DNA of 64,000 bases from Olsenella uli DSM 7084 (GCF_000143845.1 NC_014363.1:1969186-2033185); one strand, 5' to 3'. Numbered from the stretch's first letter, positions 34,046 to 42,063 are shown. A program made the numbers and translations. Notes: a model not told the origin generated them from the letters alone.

Positions 34046-35500
34046 TCAGTTTCCCGCAATCCGCGAAGTCTCCGTTGCCGACTCCTCCGCCAGACGGCGG
34101 CCGGCGAGCTCGGGCGTAAGGCCCGCAAACTCCTCCTCGCGACCCCGCGCCGAGACGATGCGGACGACCTCGCCCAGGGCGATGAAAATCACCACGCCCA
34201 TCACCATCGTCCAGTCGCCAGACATAGACCAGGTGCCCATGGCATCCTTGGGGAACACCGTGGCGACGATGGAGAGGACGAGCTCGGCGCAGGGAATGGC
34301 GAGCATGGCGGTTTGTAGGACGCCTCCGAAGGGGAACGAGAACACGCGTGGGCGGGCGGCATCGACCTTGCGGAGCTTGGAGAAGGCCGGGAACATCGGG
34401 ATGTAGGAGATGAGCAGGAACACCACGTTCATCGAGAAGAGCATCCAGAAGATGTTGTTGGAGATCGTCTCGTTGGGAATGAGCTGCAGGCAGAGGGCGA
34501 GCGAGGCCACGACGCCGTCCACGACGGCGGCGCCGTTGGGCATCTCGGTCTTCTGGGACTCGCGCGCGAAGACCGCGGGCATGTTGCCATGCTTCGCGGC
34601 ATAGTCGGCGACGAAGTTCACGCCGAAGGACCACGAGGCCATGTTGGCGAAGAGGGTCACCAGGAAGACCAGGGCGATGGCCTTGAAGACGGCGCTGTCT
34701 CCCACCATGGCCCGGACGGCGACGATCATGCCGAAGTCGGGATCGATGGAGTCCGACGCGACGGCGGCACCGATGCCGAACGAGGCGAACAGGTAGATGG
34801 CGGCGATAGCGATACCACCGAGAATGATGGCCTTGGGGATGTCCTTCTCGGGGTCCCTCATCGAGCCGGCGAAGGTACAGATGACCTCGAATCCCATGAA
34901 GTTGAACAGGATGACAGAGAGGTTCGAGATTGCGCTGGTGCTGGCGAGGTCAGGCAGGAAGGTCGCTGGTGACATGTCATTCGCAAAGCCGTTATCTGCC
35001 GCGAACCATATGCCCAGGCACCCGACGACGACCGCGATGCCCACCTTGAGCACCGCGCCGCCGTTGAGGATCCAGGCGGAGTCGGAGACCTTCGAGAAGG
35101 ACATCGCAATGACGACCCACACGAAGGCCAGCTCGACGAGCATCTTGCCAACAAGACCGAACTCCCAGCCAAACACCATGCCCAAGATGTCCGGAAACAG
35201 CGTGGCACAGGAGGCAATCCAGAGGGGGAAGTTGATCCAATAGTACCAGGCGACGCGGGCCCCCCACCTGTCCCCGAAGGCGTCGCGGACCCAGTCGTAG
35301 AGTCCGCCGTCGGAGTCATAGGTGGTCCCCAGCTCCGCCACGACCATGCCGTAGGGGAGCAGGAAGGTGATGATCAGGAAGATCCACCAGAAGAACTGGG
35401 CGTTGCCTATCGCCGATGCGGGTGCGCAGGCCTCGGCCACGAACACGACGCAAATGACGGAGAGGATAACGCTCACGAAGCTGAACTTCTTCTCGCCCAT
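34046..35500 (-). CDS. aguD: APC-family amino acid/polyamine antiporter (agmatine/putrescine type)
   Basis: 484 residues from ATG 35500, which has a near-perfect AAAGGAGGT site; the frame to 35641 lies in the upstream region. About twelve membrane segments, starting FVSVILSVICVVFVAEACAPASAIGN, with the APC-type NFMGFEVICTFAGSMRDPEKDIPKAI core segment. The family exchanges amino acids, GABA or polyamines. The agmatine-putrescine assignment is by context: agmatine deiminase, putrescine carbamoyltransferase and carbamate kinase genes surround it. Export of putrescine against agmatine would complete the cycle. Confidence 0.85.
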   Translation of the reverse strand: MGEKKFSFVSVILSVICVVFVAEACAPASAIGNAQFFWWIFLIITFLLPYGMVVAELGTTYDSDGGLYDWVRDAFGDRWGARVAWYYWINFPLWIASCATLFPDILGMVFGWEFGLVGKMLVELAFVWVVIAMSFSKVSDSAWILNGGAVLKVGIAVVVGCLGIWFAADNGFANDMSPATFLPDLASTSAISNLSVILFNFMGFEVICTFAGSMRDPEKDIPKAIILGGIAIAAIYLFASFGIGAAVASDSIDPDFGMIVAVRAMVGDSAVFKAIALVFLVTLFANMASWSFGVNFVADYAAKHGNMPAVFARESQKTEMPNGAAVVDGVVASLALCLQLIPNETISNNIFWMLFSMNVVFLLISYIPMFPAFSKLRKVDAARPRVFSFPFGGVLQTAMLAIPCAELVLSIVATVFPKDAMGTWSMSGDWTMVMGVVIFIALGEVVRIVSARGREEEFAGLTPELAGRRLAEESATETSRIAGN

Positions 35501-35779
35501 TCCGGCAACCTCCTTTCGCGGGCCACCAGGCCCCTCGCTGTCTTGGCGGGGCACATGCCGCCCCCTCGATGCGACAAAGGTGGCACTCGACCGGCGATCG
35601 CGTAAAGGACAAACGGGTTTATGTGGCGCCAAACCGTCCAAATCTCGTTTAAACCATCTTATACCTGCGTATTTATCGAGAGCTGAATGACAGGCCCGCT
35701 AGTGGCGAGAGGGGGTGTTGGCCTACACTGGACTTCTGATCCCCATCTGGGTGACATGCAGCAGCAGGGAGGGTGACAC

Positions 35780-36766
35780 GTGAGCCTATTCTTCTTCGTA
35801 TACACGATTGCCCTGCTCCTGGTATGCATGGTCACCGCATCCATCTGCCTTGCGGCTTACCTTGTCTCCCATAGGGTCCGCTACATTCCCCAGGGGCTCT
35901 TCTTCGTCTTCTACTTCCTAGAGCTCGCAAGCATCTTCGGCAGCGAGTGGATGGCACAGAACGTGGGGTCCATCGACGCCAGTAACTACTACGCGGTCGA
36001 CAACCCCATGCTGCGCATCGCGCTTGGCACGTTCATCCTAGTCTCGTTCTGGGTCGTCGTCCTCGAGATGATCGACGTCACGAGGCCCCTGTACGCCTGC
36101 GGCGCAGGGGCGGCCTTTGCCTTTGCGCAGGGTCTCGTGCTAACGCTAGGGTCCTATGGGCCCGGGACGCAATGGCTGTTCTACAGCCTGCGGCAGCTGT
36201 TCCTCCTTACCTGCCTGGGATATGCCTATCGAGCGTTTCGTACCACAAAGGACGAGGTGATGCGTCAGCGGCTCGCAAGGCGCAAGACGATGTTCGTCGT
36301 CTTGCTTGCTCTGGTGGGGTGCATCCTCGTCGAGGACACCTACGTGATACTCATCGCGTCCGTTCCCGATGACCACAGCGCCTTTGTCGGCCTGTTCCTC
36401 TCGTCGCGCAATTTTTCTGAGAACGTGATGATGGTCTATCTGGCATACGTCGTATGCAAGCCCGCGATAGAGATGCTGCGCCTTCGCTTCAACGAGCCCC
36501 CGGCGATGCCGGGCTCTGGGCGCGAAGCCGCAGGCCCCCTTATCGACCACATAGAGGAACGCCCGCCAGGCTATGCGGCGGCGCACGGTCTCTCGCGACG
36601 CGAGCGCGAGATCCTGTCTCTGGCTCTGGAGGGGCGATCAAACCGCGAGATCGCCAGCGAGCTGACCCTGGCCGAAGGCACCATCAAGACGCACCTGCAC
36701 AACATCATGAGGAAGTGTGCGGTCGCGAATCGAGACGAGCTTCGGCAGAGCTTCTGGGCAAGCTAA
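35780..36766 (+). CDS. Membrane-embedded LuxR-family transcription regulator (AguR-like)
   Basis: 328 residues from GTG 35780 behind GGGAGGG. The first 230 residues form about seven hydrophobic segments (FVYTIALLLVCMVTASICLA onward) with no receiver domain. The C-terminal LuxR-type helix-turn-helix is clear: LSRREREILSLALEGRSNREIA, then LAEGTIKTHLHNIM. In Lactococcus a transmembrane LuxR-type protein, AguR, activates the agmatine genes in response to agmatine. Position between the divergent antiporter gene and the carbamate kinase gene makes an equivalent role likely here, though membrane LuxR proteins are numerous in Coriobacteriia. Confidence 0.85.
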   Translation: MSLFFFVYTIALLLVCMVTASICLAAYLVSHRVRYIPQGLFFVFYFLELASIFGSEWMAQNVGSIDASNYYAVDNPMLRIALGTFILVSFWVVVLEMIDVTRPLYACGAGAAFAFAQGLVLTLGSYGPGTQWLFYSLRQLFLLTCLGYAYRAFRTTKDEVMRQRLARRKTMFVVLLALVGCILVEDTYVILIASVPDDHSAFVGLFLSSRNFSENVMMVYLAYVVCKPAIEMLRLRFNEPPAMPGSGREAAGPLIDHIEERPPGYAAAHGLSRREREILSLALEGRSNREIASELTLAEGTIKTHLHNIMRKCAVANRDELRQSFWAS

Positions 36767-36926
36767 GGGCGACTTGGGGCAAGGGCGGCGGCGTGGGTCG
36801 CGCCAAGGACGGCATCCACCCGCAGCACCAGAAGAGCCCGTGAGCAGAAAGGCCGCAGGCGCGCAAAGGCGGGCCACGACTTTGGTCGCAGCCCGCCTCA
36901 ATGCGGAGTCTGGAAGACCGATCGGA

Positions 36927-37895
36927 TTAGGCGTGGATGCGGGTGCCCGAGAGACCGGCCATGGCCTCGGCCGCCCTCTCGAGCGAGCCGATGACGCAGG
37001 TGCGGCCGGGGCGGGACTTGGCGAACTTGATTCCTGCCCTGACCTTGGGCTCCATGGAGCCCTTGCCGAACTGGCCCTCGGCGACGTAGCGCTCGGCCTC
37101 CTCGACGGAGATGTCCTCGAGGTCGACCTGGTCGGGCTTGCCGAAGTTGATGGCGACATGGTCCACGGCGGTCAGGAGCACCAGTGTGTCGGCGGAGCAG
37201 TCCTCTGCGAGGAGCTCGCCACCCATGTCCTTGTCGATGACGGCCGCAACGCCCCTGTAGGCGCCCTTGTCGTTGTAGTCGCGCACGACGGGGATCCCAC
37301 CGCCGCCGCAGGCGATGACGATGAACTCGTTGTCGAGGAGGTTGAGGATGCTCTCGTACTCGACGATCTTCTTGGGCTCGGGCGAGGCGACGACGCGACG
37401 CCAGCCGCGGCCGGAATCCTCGACCATGGTCCAGTCGGGGTGCTTCGCAAGCTCGCCATCGGCCTCCTCCTTGCTCATGAAGGCGCCGATGGGCTTGGTG
37501 GGGCTCTTGAAGGCGTCGTCGTCGGGATCGACTTCGATCTGCGTGACGACGGAGGCGACGTGCCAGCGCTTGTACTCCTTGTGCATCGCGGCGCCGATGG
37601 CCTGCTGCAGGTGGTAGCCGATGTAGCCCTGGGACATGGCCCCGCACTCGGGGAGGTCCATGGCGGGGATCCTCGCAGGGTCGTCCTTGTGAGCGCAGAC
37701 GAAGGCGTTCTGGATCATGCCGACCTGCGGGCCGTTGCCGTGGGTGATGATGATTTCGTTGCCCTGCTCGATGACTCTGAGCAGCGTGGGGGCGGCGGCG
37801 CGAACACGGGCGACCTGCTCCTCGGGGGTGTCGCCGAGGGCGTTGCCGCCGAGGGCGATGACGACGCGATTGGGCTTGCCGTATGCCTTGGACAT
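36927..37895 (-). CDS. arcC: Carbamate kinase
   Basis: Transfers phosphate from carbamoyl phosphate to ADP, releasing ATP, CO2 and ammonia. 322 residues, normal length. Motifs include NRVVIALGGNALG at the N-terminus, ITHGNGPQVGMI, DMPECGAMSQGYIGYHLQQA, VIACGGGGIPV and LTAVDHVAINFGKPDQ. It lies divergent to nothing close upstream but next to the AguR-like regulator (convergent, 160 bases). With ptcA supplying carbamoyl phosphate it is the energy-yielding last step of the agmatine pathway; it could also serve arginine deiminase metabolism if those genes exist elsewhere. Confidence 0.96.
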   Translation of the reverse strand: MSKAYGKPNRVVIALGGNALGDTPEEQVARVRAAAPTLLRVIEQGNEIIITHGNGPQVGMIQNAFVCAHKDDPARIPAMDLPECGAMSQGYIGYHLQQAIGAAMHKEYKRWHVASVVTQIEVDPDDDAFKSPTKPIGAFMSKEEADGELAKHPDWTMVEDSGRGWRRVVASPEPKKIVEYESILNLLDNEFIVIACGGGGIPVVRDYNDKGAYRGVAAVIDKDMGGELLAEDCSADTLVLLTAVDHVAINFGKPDQVDLEDISVEEAERYVAEGQFGKGSMEPKVRAGIKFAKSRPGRTCVIGSLERAAEAMAGLSGTRIHA

Positions 37896-38227
37896 TCTTC
37901 CTTCTCCTTAGTACGCTTGGTACGAACCGACGAGGCAGTCCGGGCGAACGGAACTATCTCAGGTACCAAAATATAGCCCTCCGCTAATCTCCATGTCGAG
38001 GTTTTATTGGATTCTATAAACGGTACGTTTTCTGTTTTCAAAGGTAAGGTATAAATATCAACTCATTTATTTGTTTATATATGTGATTAAATCCAATATT
38101 TCGAATCATATGGCATGGCACGTGGCATCAGGGCTCACGCAATGCGGACAGGACTGCCGCGCGGAGGGTGTGGCATGGGCGCGCCGGCCCGAAAACCATG
38201 GCCCGCAGGAGCGATACCATAGCCCCT
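37896..38227 (-). promoter_or_regulatory. AT-rich upstream region of the carbamate kinase gene with a strong promoter
   Basis: This 332-base gap holds the most AT-rich tract of the window (about 37970-38110). A good minus-strand promoter is TTGAAA (38036-38041), 17-base spacer, TATAGA (38013-38018). The transcribed leader would contain a 7-base inverted repeat, TTGGTAC with GTACCAA, at 37918-37924 and 37963-37969, able to form a hairpin. The AT-rich stretch beyond the -35 could host activator binding. GGAG sites precede ATG 37895. No further gene is evident here. Confidence 0.6.
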
Positions 38228-39244
38228 ATGGAACTTGAGATAGGTTCATATACGCCCCGCCGAGGGGCGGGGGCGAGCAAGGTCGTTGGGCGCTTTGCAC
38301 CCACGCCGTCCGGTCGTATGCACCTGGGTAACGTGTTCTCGCTTCTCATGGCCTGGGAATCCGCGCGCTCGCAGGGGGGACGGGTGATTCTGCGCATAGA
38401 GGACCTCGACCCACGCGCACGGAGACGCCGCTGTGCGCAAGACCTCATGCGCGACCTCGAATGGCTGGGCCTCTCGTGGGACGAGGGCCCCTACTTCCAG
38501 AGCGAGCGAACGGAGGTCTACCTCGAGGCGCTGGAACGGCTCGAGGGGCGTGGACTCACCTACCCGTGCTTCTGCACCCGCAGCGAGCTGCACGCCGCCA
38601 GCGCACCCCACGCCTCCGACGGAACCTATGTCTATCGGGGAACCTGCCGCAGCCTCTCTCCATCAGACGTCGCCCGACTACGCAAGCTGCGTCCAGCGGC
38701 GATGAGGCTGCGTGTACCGGACGCCGAGGATCCTGCGGGGACGATCGGCTTCTCCGACCGCACGTACGGTTCACGGCATGAGGTCCTCGCGCGCAATTGC
38801 GGCGACTTCCTGGTGCAGAGGAGCGACGGGGTTGTCGCATACCAGCTTGCAGTCGTAGTGGATGACGCGCTGATGGGCGTGAGCGAGGTGGTGAGGGGCC
38901 GCGACCTCCTTGGTTCCGTGGCGAGGCAGAGCTACCTAGCCCACCTGCTTGGGCTCCCGACGCCAGTGTGGGCGCACGTCCCCCTTCTGGTCACCCCGGA
39001 GGGGAGACGCCTCTCCAAACGGGACCATGACCTCGACTTGGGCGTCCTGCGCGAGAGGGGCGTAGGTTCAGCGCAGATCATTGGCTGGCTGGCGCATGCC
39101 GTCGGTCTGGCCGAGAGGGGCGAGGCCCTTTCGACCGAGGAGCTGCTGGAGCGCTTCTCGTGGGACGCCCTTGTGTCCCACCGGGACAACGTGGTCGTGG
39201 ACGATTGTCCCTCTTTCCGGACTTGCCCTTGTGGGCCCTCGTAG
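38228..39244 (+). CDS. gluQ: Glutamyl-Q tRNA(Asp) synthetase-like protein
   Basis: 338 residues from ATG 38228 (AGGAG 14 bases upstream; weaker starts at 38198 and 38168). A truncated class I GluRS: HIGH-type motif FAPTPSGRMHLGN, the RIEDLDPRA block, a Cys-rich zinc region CFCTRSELHA, and the KMSKS-like RLSKRD. It lacks the anticodon-binding domains of true GluRS. Such enzymes glutamylate queuosine in tRNA-Asp, which agrees with a QueT-like transporter in the same window. The C-terminus ends with an unusual Cys-rich stretch (DCPSFRTCPCGPS). It lies just ahead of a tRNA cluster. Confidence 0.88.
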   Translation: MELEIGSYTPRRGAGASKVVGRFAPTPSGRMHLGNVFSLLMAWESARSQGGRVILRIEDLDPRARRRRCAQDLMRDLEWLGLSWDEGPYFQSERTEVYLEALERLEGRGLTYPCFCTRSELHAASAPHASDGTYVYRGTCRSLSPSDVARLRKLRPAAMRLRVPDAEDPAGTIGFSDRTYGSRHEVLARNCGDFLVQRSDGVVAYQLAVVVDDALMGVSEVVRGRDLLGSVARQSYLAHLLGLPTPVWAHVPLLVTPEGRRLSKRDHDLDLGVLRERGVGSAQIIGWLAHAVGLAERGEALSTEELLERFSWDALVSHRDNVVVDDCPSFRTCPCGPS

Positions 39245-39275
39245 TTGTGGGGTATCATTCCCTAGCACCATGAAT

Positions 39276-39366
39276 GGAGAGCTGACCGAGAGGCCGAAGG
39301 TGCTCGCCTGCTAAGCGAGTATAGGACCAAATCCTATCTGGGGTTCGAATCCCCAGCTCTCCGCCA
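39276..39366 (+). tRNA. tRNA-Ser(GCT)
   Basis: Acceptor arms GGAGAGC and GCTCTCC, long variable arm, T-loop GGTTCGAATCC, anticodon GCT at 39310-39312, encoded CCA at 39364-39366. Class II cloverleaf reads AGC/AGU serine codons. Confidence 0.97.
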
Positions 39367-39376
39367 GGGCACACTG

Positions 39377-39408
39377 ACCCAGCCGGATCTCCGGCTGGGT
39401 TTTGTCTT
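39377..39408 (+). terminator. Terminator after tRNA-Ser
   Basis: Ten-base arms ACCCAGCCGG and CCGGCTGGGT with a 4-base loop, followed by TTTGTCTTT, 11 bases after the tRNA. Confidence 0.9.
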
Positions 39409-39466
39409 TGTCCCGCCATTCGCACTTGACTCTCCCCTCCGGGGGTGGCATCCTAATATCCGCAAC

Positions 39467-39543
39467 GCGGCGTTACCTCAGCTGGATAGAGGGTCTGACT
39501 ACGAATCAGAACGTCACAGGTTCGAATCCTGTACGCCGCACCA
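39467..39543 (+). tRNA. tRNA-Arg(ACG), copy 1
   Basis: Acceptor arms GCGGCGT and ACGCCGC, D-arm, anticodon ACG at 39501-39503, T-loop GGTTCGAATCC, encoded CCA at 39541-39543. With A34 edited to inosine it reads CGU, CGC and CGA. Confidence 0.97.
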
Positions 39544-39552
39544 GCGGACGCG

Positions 39553-39581
39553 AGCGGGGCCCCTCGGGGTCCCGCTTTTTT
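39553..39581 (+). terminator. Terminator of tRNA-Arg copy 1
   Basis: GC-rich hairpin (AGCGGG...CCCGCT with inner GCCCC/GGGG pairing) followed by a six-base U-run. Confidence 0.9.
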
Positions 39582-39651
39582 GGGCCAAGGCAATTACCCG
39601 CCATTCGCACTTGACTCTCCCCTCCGGGGGTGGCATCCTAATATCCGCAAC

Positions 39652-39728
39652 GCGGCGTTACCTCAGCTGGATAGAGGGTCTGACTACGAATCAGAACGTC
39701 ACAGGTTCGAATCCTGTACGCCGCACCA
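39652..39728 (+). tRNA. tRNA-Arg(ACG), copy 2
   Basis: Same sequence as copy 1, 185 bases downstream; anticodon ACG at 39686-39688 and encoded CCA at 39726-39728. Confidence 0.97.
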
Positions 39729-39737
39729 GCGGACGCG

Positions 39738-39764
39738 AGCGGGGCCCTCGGGGTCCCGCTTTTT
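39738..39764 (+). terminator. Terminator of tRNA-Arg copy 2
   Basis: Same hairpin as after copy 1 but one C shorter, followed by TTTTT. It also separates the tRNAs from the convergent gene ending at 39795. Confidence 0.88.
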
Positions 39765-39794
39765 ACTGCGGCGACGCCCCCTTGCAAAAACTGC

Positions 39795-40187
39795 TCAGCA
39801 GCAGCTGTGTCGGGGACGGAAGATGATTGTGCTGTCACCCCAGGCAGTCAGGGCATAGGGTACAGACGCACGGTCCAGAACATCCTCTAGGTCACTAAAC
39901 GAGTGCGCCTCCCCTGCAAAGTACTCCTCCAAAGCACTCCCCAGCTCACCTGGGGTCCGCAATGCACGCCTCATCGCCTCGACGTCCTCCCGCTCGATAC
40001 GCAGCTCTTCACGACGCAGCGAGCTGCCGAAGGCGCCTCCCAGCGCAGGACCCTCGGAAATCTGCCGTATGCTTACACCCGACGAACCGACGCTAAGAAG
40101 TATCTCCCGCCTGTTGTCACCCCTGACGACACGCGCGACGATGCCACCCGCGATGCCCCCGCTCTCCCCAACGCTCAGCCCGGCCAT
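39795..40187 (-). CDS. Unknown protein preceded by an SOS box
   Basis: 130 residues from ATG 40187 (GGGAGG upstream); the frame to 40562 crosses the promoter and the serS 3' flank and is not real. The protein starts with a Gly-rich stretch (GESGGIAGGIVARVV), continues as predicted strands and a charged helix (REELRIEREDVEAMRRALRT), and ends with two cysteines. No signal peptide, membrane helix or family that I recognise. A LexA-type palindrome sits 58 bases upstream over the promoter, which suggests a DNA-damage-induced role. It is convergent with the duplicated tRNA-Arg genes. Confidence 0.65.
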   Translation of the reverse strand: MAGLSVGESGGIAGGIVARVVRGDNRREILLSVGSSGVSIRQISEGPALGGAFGSSLRREELRIEREDVEAMRRALRTPGELGSALEEYFAGEAHSFSDLEDVLDRASVPYALTAWGDSTIIFRPRHSCC

Positions 40188-40221
40188 GGTACCCTCCCGT
40201 CTCCGCTTCCTCTTGTCACAG

Positions 40222-40260
40222 TATACCAATCCTGAGGCAAAAACAGAACACATGTTCTGT
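40222..40260 (-). promoter_or_regulatory. LexA-type SOS box over an extended -10 promoter
   Basis: The palindrome ACAGAAC-ACAT-GTTCTGT (40243-40260) contains GAAC-N4-GTTC and fits the Gram-positive/actinobacterial LexA core GAACRNRYGTTC at every position, with perfect 7-base arms. On the minus strand it is followed by TTGGTATACT, an extended -10 (TGN then TATACT, five of six), with the SOS box covering the -35 region. Binding there would block polymerase until LexA cleavage. Confidence 0.75.
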
Positions 40261-40341
40261 TGATTCGACAGAGCGGCGCCAGGAGTCCCCGAGGGCCATC
40301 GGCGCAGCAGATGACGCAGCAGGGGCGCGGGCACCCTTTCG

Positions 40342-41628
40342 CTAGGCCCCGGGCCGGATGACGTCAACGCCACCCATGTAGGGCACGAGGGCTTCGGGGA
40401 CCGTGATGGAGCCATCCGCATTCTGGCAGTTCTCCATGATGGCGGCCATCGTACGGCCGACGGCGAGGCCGGAGCCATTGAGCGTATGGACGTAGCGGGC
40501 GCCCTTAAACTCGGAGGGGTCACGGTACTTGATGTTGGCGCGCCGCGCCTGGAAGTCCCCACAGTTGGAGCATGACGAGATCTCCTTGTAGCTGTTGTAG
40601 CTAGGCAGCCACACCTCGATGTCGTAGCACTTACACGCCGAGAACCCGATGTCCCCTGTACAGAGGGTGACGACGTGATAGGGCAGTCCGAGAGTCTTGA
40701 GGCAAAGCTCGGCCTCGGCGACCATGGACTCGAGCTGGCTCATGGAATCCTCTGGCTTGGCAAACTTGACCATCTCGACCTTGTCGAACTCGTGGACGCG
40801 GATGATGCCGCGTGTGTCACGGCCAGCGGAGCCAGCCTCCTCACGGAAGCATGGGGTGAAGGCGGTGTAGAGCAACGGGAGCTGGGATGCGTCGAGGGTC
40901 TCGTCGCGGTGGATGTTGGTCAGCATGACCTCCGCCGTGGGAATGAGGTACATCCCTCCGCTCACGTGGAACAGGTCCTCGTCGAACTTGGGGAGCTGGC
41001 CCGTCCCGAACAGCGAGTCGTAGTTGGTGATGACGGGGGGCCACCATTCCTTGAATCCCGCCCGAACATGCATGTCGATGAAGAAGTTGATGAGGGCACG
41101 CTCCATGCGGGCACCCATGCCCCCCAGCAGGTAGAAACGTGACCCCGCCAGCTTCACGCCGCGATCGAAATCGATCATGCCGGTGGCGGGGCCCAGGTCC
41201 CAGTGTGCCTTGGGATCGAAGCCAAACCGACGCGGCTCGCCCCAGGCGCGGACTTCGGGGTTGTCAGAGTCATCCTTGCCATACGGCACGGAGGAGTCGG
41301 GGATGTTGGGGATGGCGGAGAGCAGGTCGAGGAGCTCCTTCTCCACGACGCCGCGACGCTCCTCAAGCCCGGCGATGCGTGACTTGTTGGCACTCACCTG
41401 GGCCTTTGCGGACTCGGCCTCGTCCCTTTTGCCCTCGCGCATGAGCTGGCCCACCTGCTTGGAGATGGCGTTGCGCTCGGCCTGCAGCTTCTCCACCTCG
41501 ACGATGACGGAGCGGCGCTCCTCATCGAGATCGAAGAACCTCTCGCGGTCCCAATGGGCGTTCTGGCGCGACGCACAGGACTCGTCCACGGCGTCGGGGT
41601 GCTCCCTGACGAACTTGATGTCGAGCAT
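40342..41628 (-). CDS. serS: Serine-tRNA ligase
   Basis: 428 residues from ATG 41628 (MLDIKFVREHPDAVDES) behind GGGGAAG; the frame extended to 42039 is antisense to the divergent gene. N-terminal long coiled-coil tRNA-binding arm (about 30-100), class II catalytic core with TPCFREEAGSAGRDTRGIIRVHEFDKVEMV (motif 2) and NGSGLAVGRTMAAIMENCQ (motif 3). No T-box leader is visible; only about 70 bases separate it from the divergent promoter element. Confidence 0.97.
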   Translation of the reverse strand: MLDIKFVREHPDAVDESCASRQNAHWDRERFFDLDEERRSVIVEVEKLQAERNAISKQVGQLMREGKRDEAESAKAQVSANKSRIAGLEERRGVVEKELLDLLSAIPNIPDSSVPYGKDDSDNPEVRAWGEPRRFGFDPKAHWDLGPATGMIDFDRGVKLAGSRFYLLGGMGARMERALINFFIDMHVRAGFKEWWPPVITNYDSLFGTGQLPKFDEDLFHVSGGMYLIPTAEVMLTNIHRDETLDASQLPLLYTAFTPCFREEAGSAGRDTRGIIRVHEFDKVEMVKFAKPEDSMSQLESMVAEAELCLKTLGLPYHVVTLCTGDIGFSACKCYDIEVWLPSYNSYKEISSCSNCGDFQARRANIKYRDPSEFKGARYVHTLNGSGLAVGRTMAAIMENCQNADGSITVPEALVPYMGGVDVIRPGA

Positions 41629-41691
41629 CTTGCTTCCCCTCAGAATCGAAACGGCACGCCTCAACCCGTGAGACGGGATGGCGCAGCTCAC

Positions 41692-41705
41692 CAAGTATAT
41701 ACTTG
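41692..41705. promoter_or_regulatory. Palindromic double -10 element between serS and a divergent gene
   Basis: The 14-base perfect palindrome CAAGTATATACTTG contains TATACT on both strands (plus 41698-41703, minus 41694-41699). It lies 64 bases before serS and 41 bases before the plus-strand gene. Good -35 boxes are lacking on both sides. Confidence 0.45.
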
Positions 41706-41745
41706 TGGGGCTCGAAAGCAGTCTCCCCAACAGAAAGGGCACCGC

Positions 41746-41970
41746 ATGGAGGCTATCGGCAACTTCTTCGGCTGGCTGTTTGGCACACGGGCCGGCGTGG
41801 GAGCTTTGGTCCTCGGGGGCATCGTCGTCTTCGTGGTCATCGCGTTCGTCCTTGAGCGTAGGACGCGACGGCGCTACAGGAACCATCGCAAGACCGATAG
41901 CGACTGGGACCTCTTCGACGACGAAGATGACGAGTCTGGCTGGAGCGAGTTCGAGGAGGACAACAAGTAG
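41746..41970 (+). CDS. Small single-span membrane protein with acidic tail
   Basis: 74 residues from ATG 41746 with AAAGGG upstream; the frame to 41554 is antisense to serS. One membrane helix (VGALVLGGIVVFVVIAFVL), then a basic stop-transfer stretch ERRTRRRYRNHRK and a strongly acidic C-terminus (WDLFDDEDDESGW). Topology: N-terminus out, tail in the cytoplasm. Function unknown. A hairpin of 7-base arms at 41980-42000 follows the stop. Confidence 0.65.
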   Translation: MEAIGNFFGWLFGTRAGVGALVLGGIVVFVVIAFVLERRTRRRYRNHRKTDSDWDLFDDEDDESGWSEFEEDNK

Positions 41971-42025
41971 CCTCGCGCGGCACCCTAGGCTCGAGGGTGC
42001 AGGACGTCTGCCATGCAACATAGAA

Positions 42026-42063
42026 AGAAGTCCCCACACGGCACTTCAAGTGCGGGGACTTCT
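42026..42063 (-). terminator. Terminator after tRNA-Leu
   Basis: Ten-base arms AGAAGTCCCC and GGGGACTTCT with further inner pairing (GCACTT/AAGTGC), followed on the minus strand by TTCTATG. The hairpin begins 10 bases beyond the tRNA. Confidence 0.8.

Larger units (their letters stand above)
39412..39764 (+). repeat. Tandem duplication of a tRNA-Arg cassette (period 185 bp)
   Basis: Copy 1 starts at 39412 and copy 2 at 39597. Each holds about 55 bases of identical upstream sequence (beginning CCCGCCATTCGCACTTGAC), the complete tRNA-Arg, and a terminator hairpin. I see no difference until a single-C deletion in the terminator loop of copy 2. The near identity shows a recent or gene-converted duplication. 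No integrase or mobile-element remnants flank it. Confidence 0.93.

Noticed and set aside
35600-38060. GGTATAA shared by the antiporter, ptcA and carbamate kinase upstream regions as an AguR site
   Set aside because: It is essentially a -10 box with preceding G residues, with varying orientation and spacing and no dyad symmetry, so it is not evidence of a common operator.
39412-39764. tRNA duplication as the attachment site of an integrated element
   Set aside because: The repeat contains the entire tRNA unit, only 185 bp separates the copies, and there is no integrase or foreign cargo.
41629-41745. T-box riboswitch upstream of serS
   Set aside because: The leader is only about 70 bases and lacks the T-box sequence and stem I.
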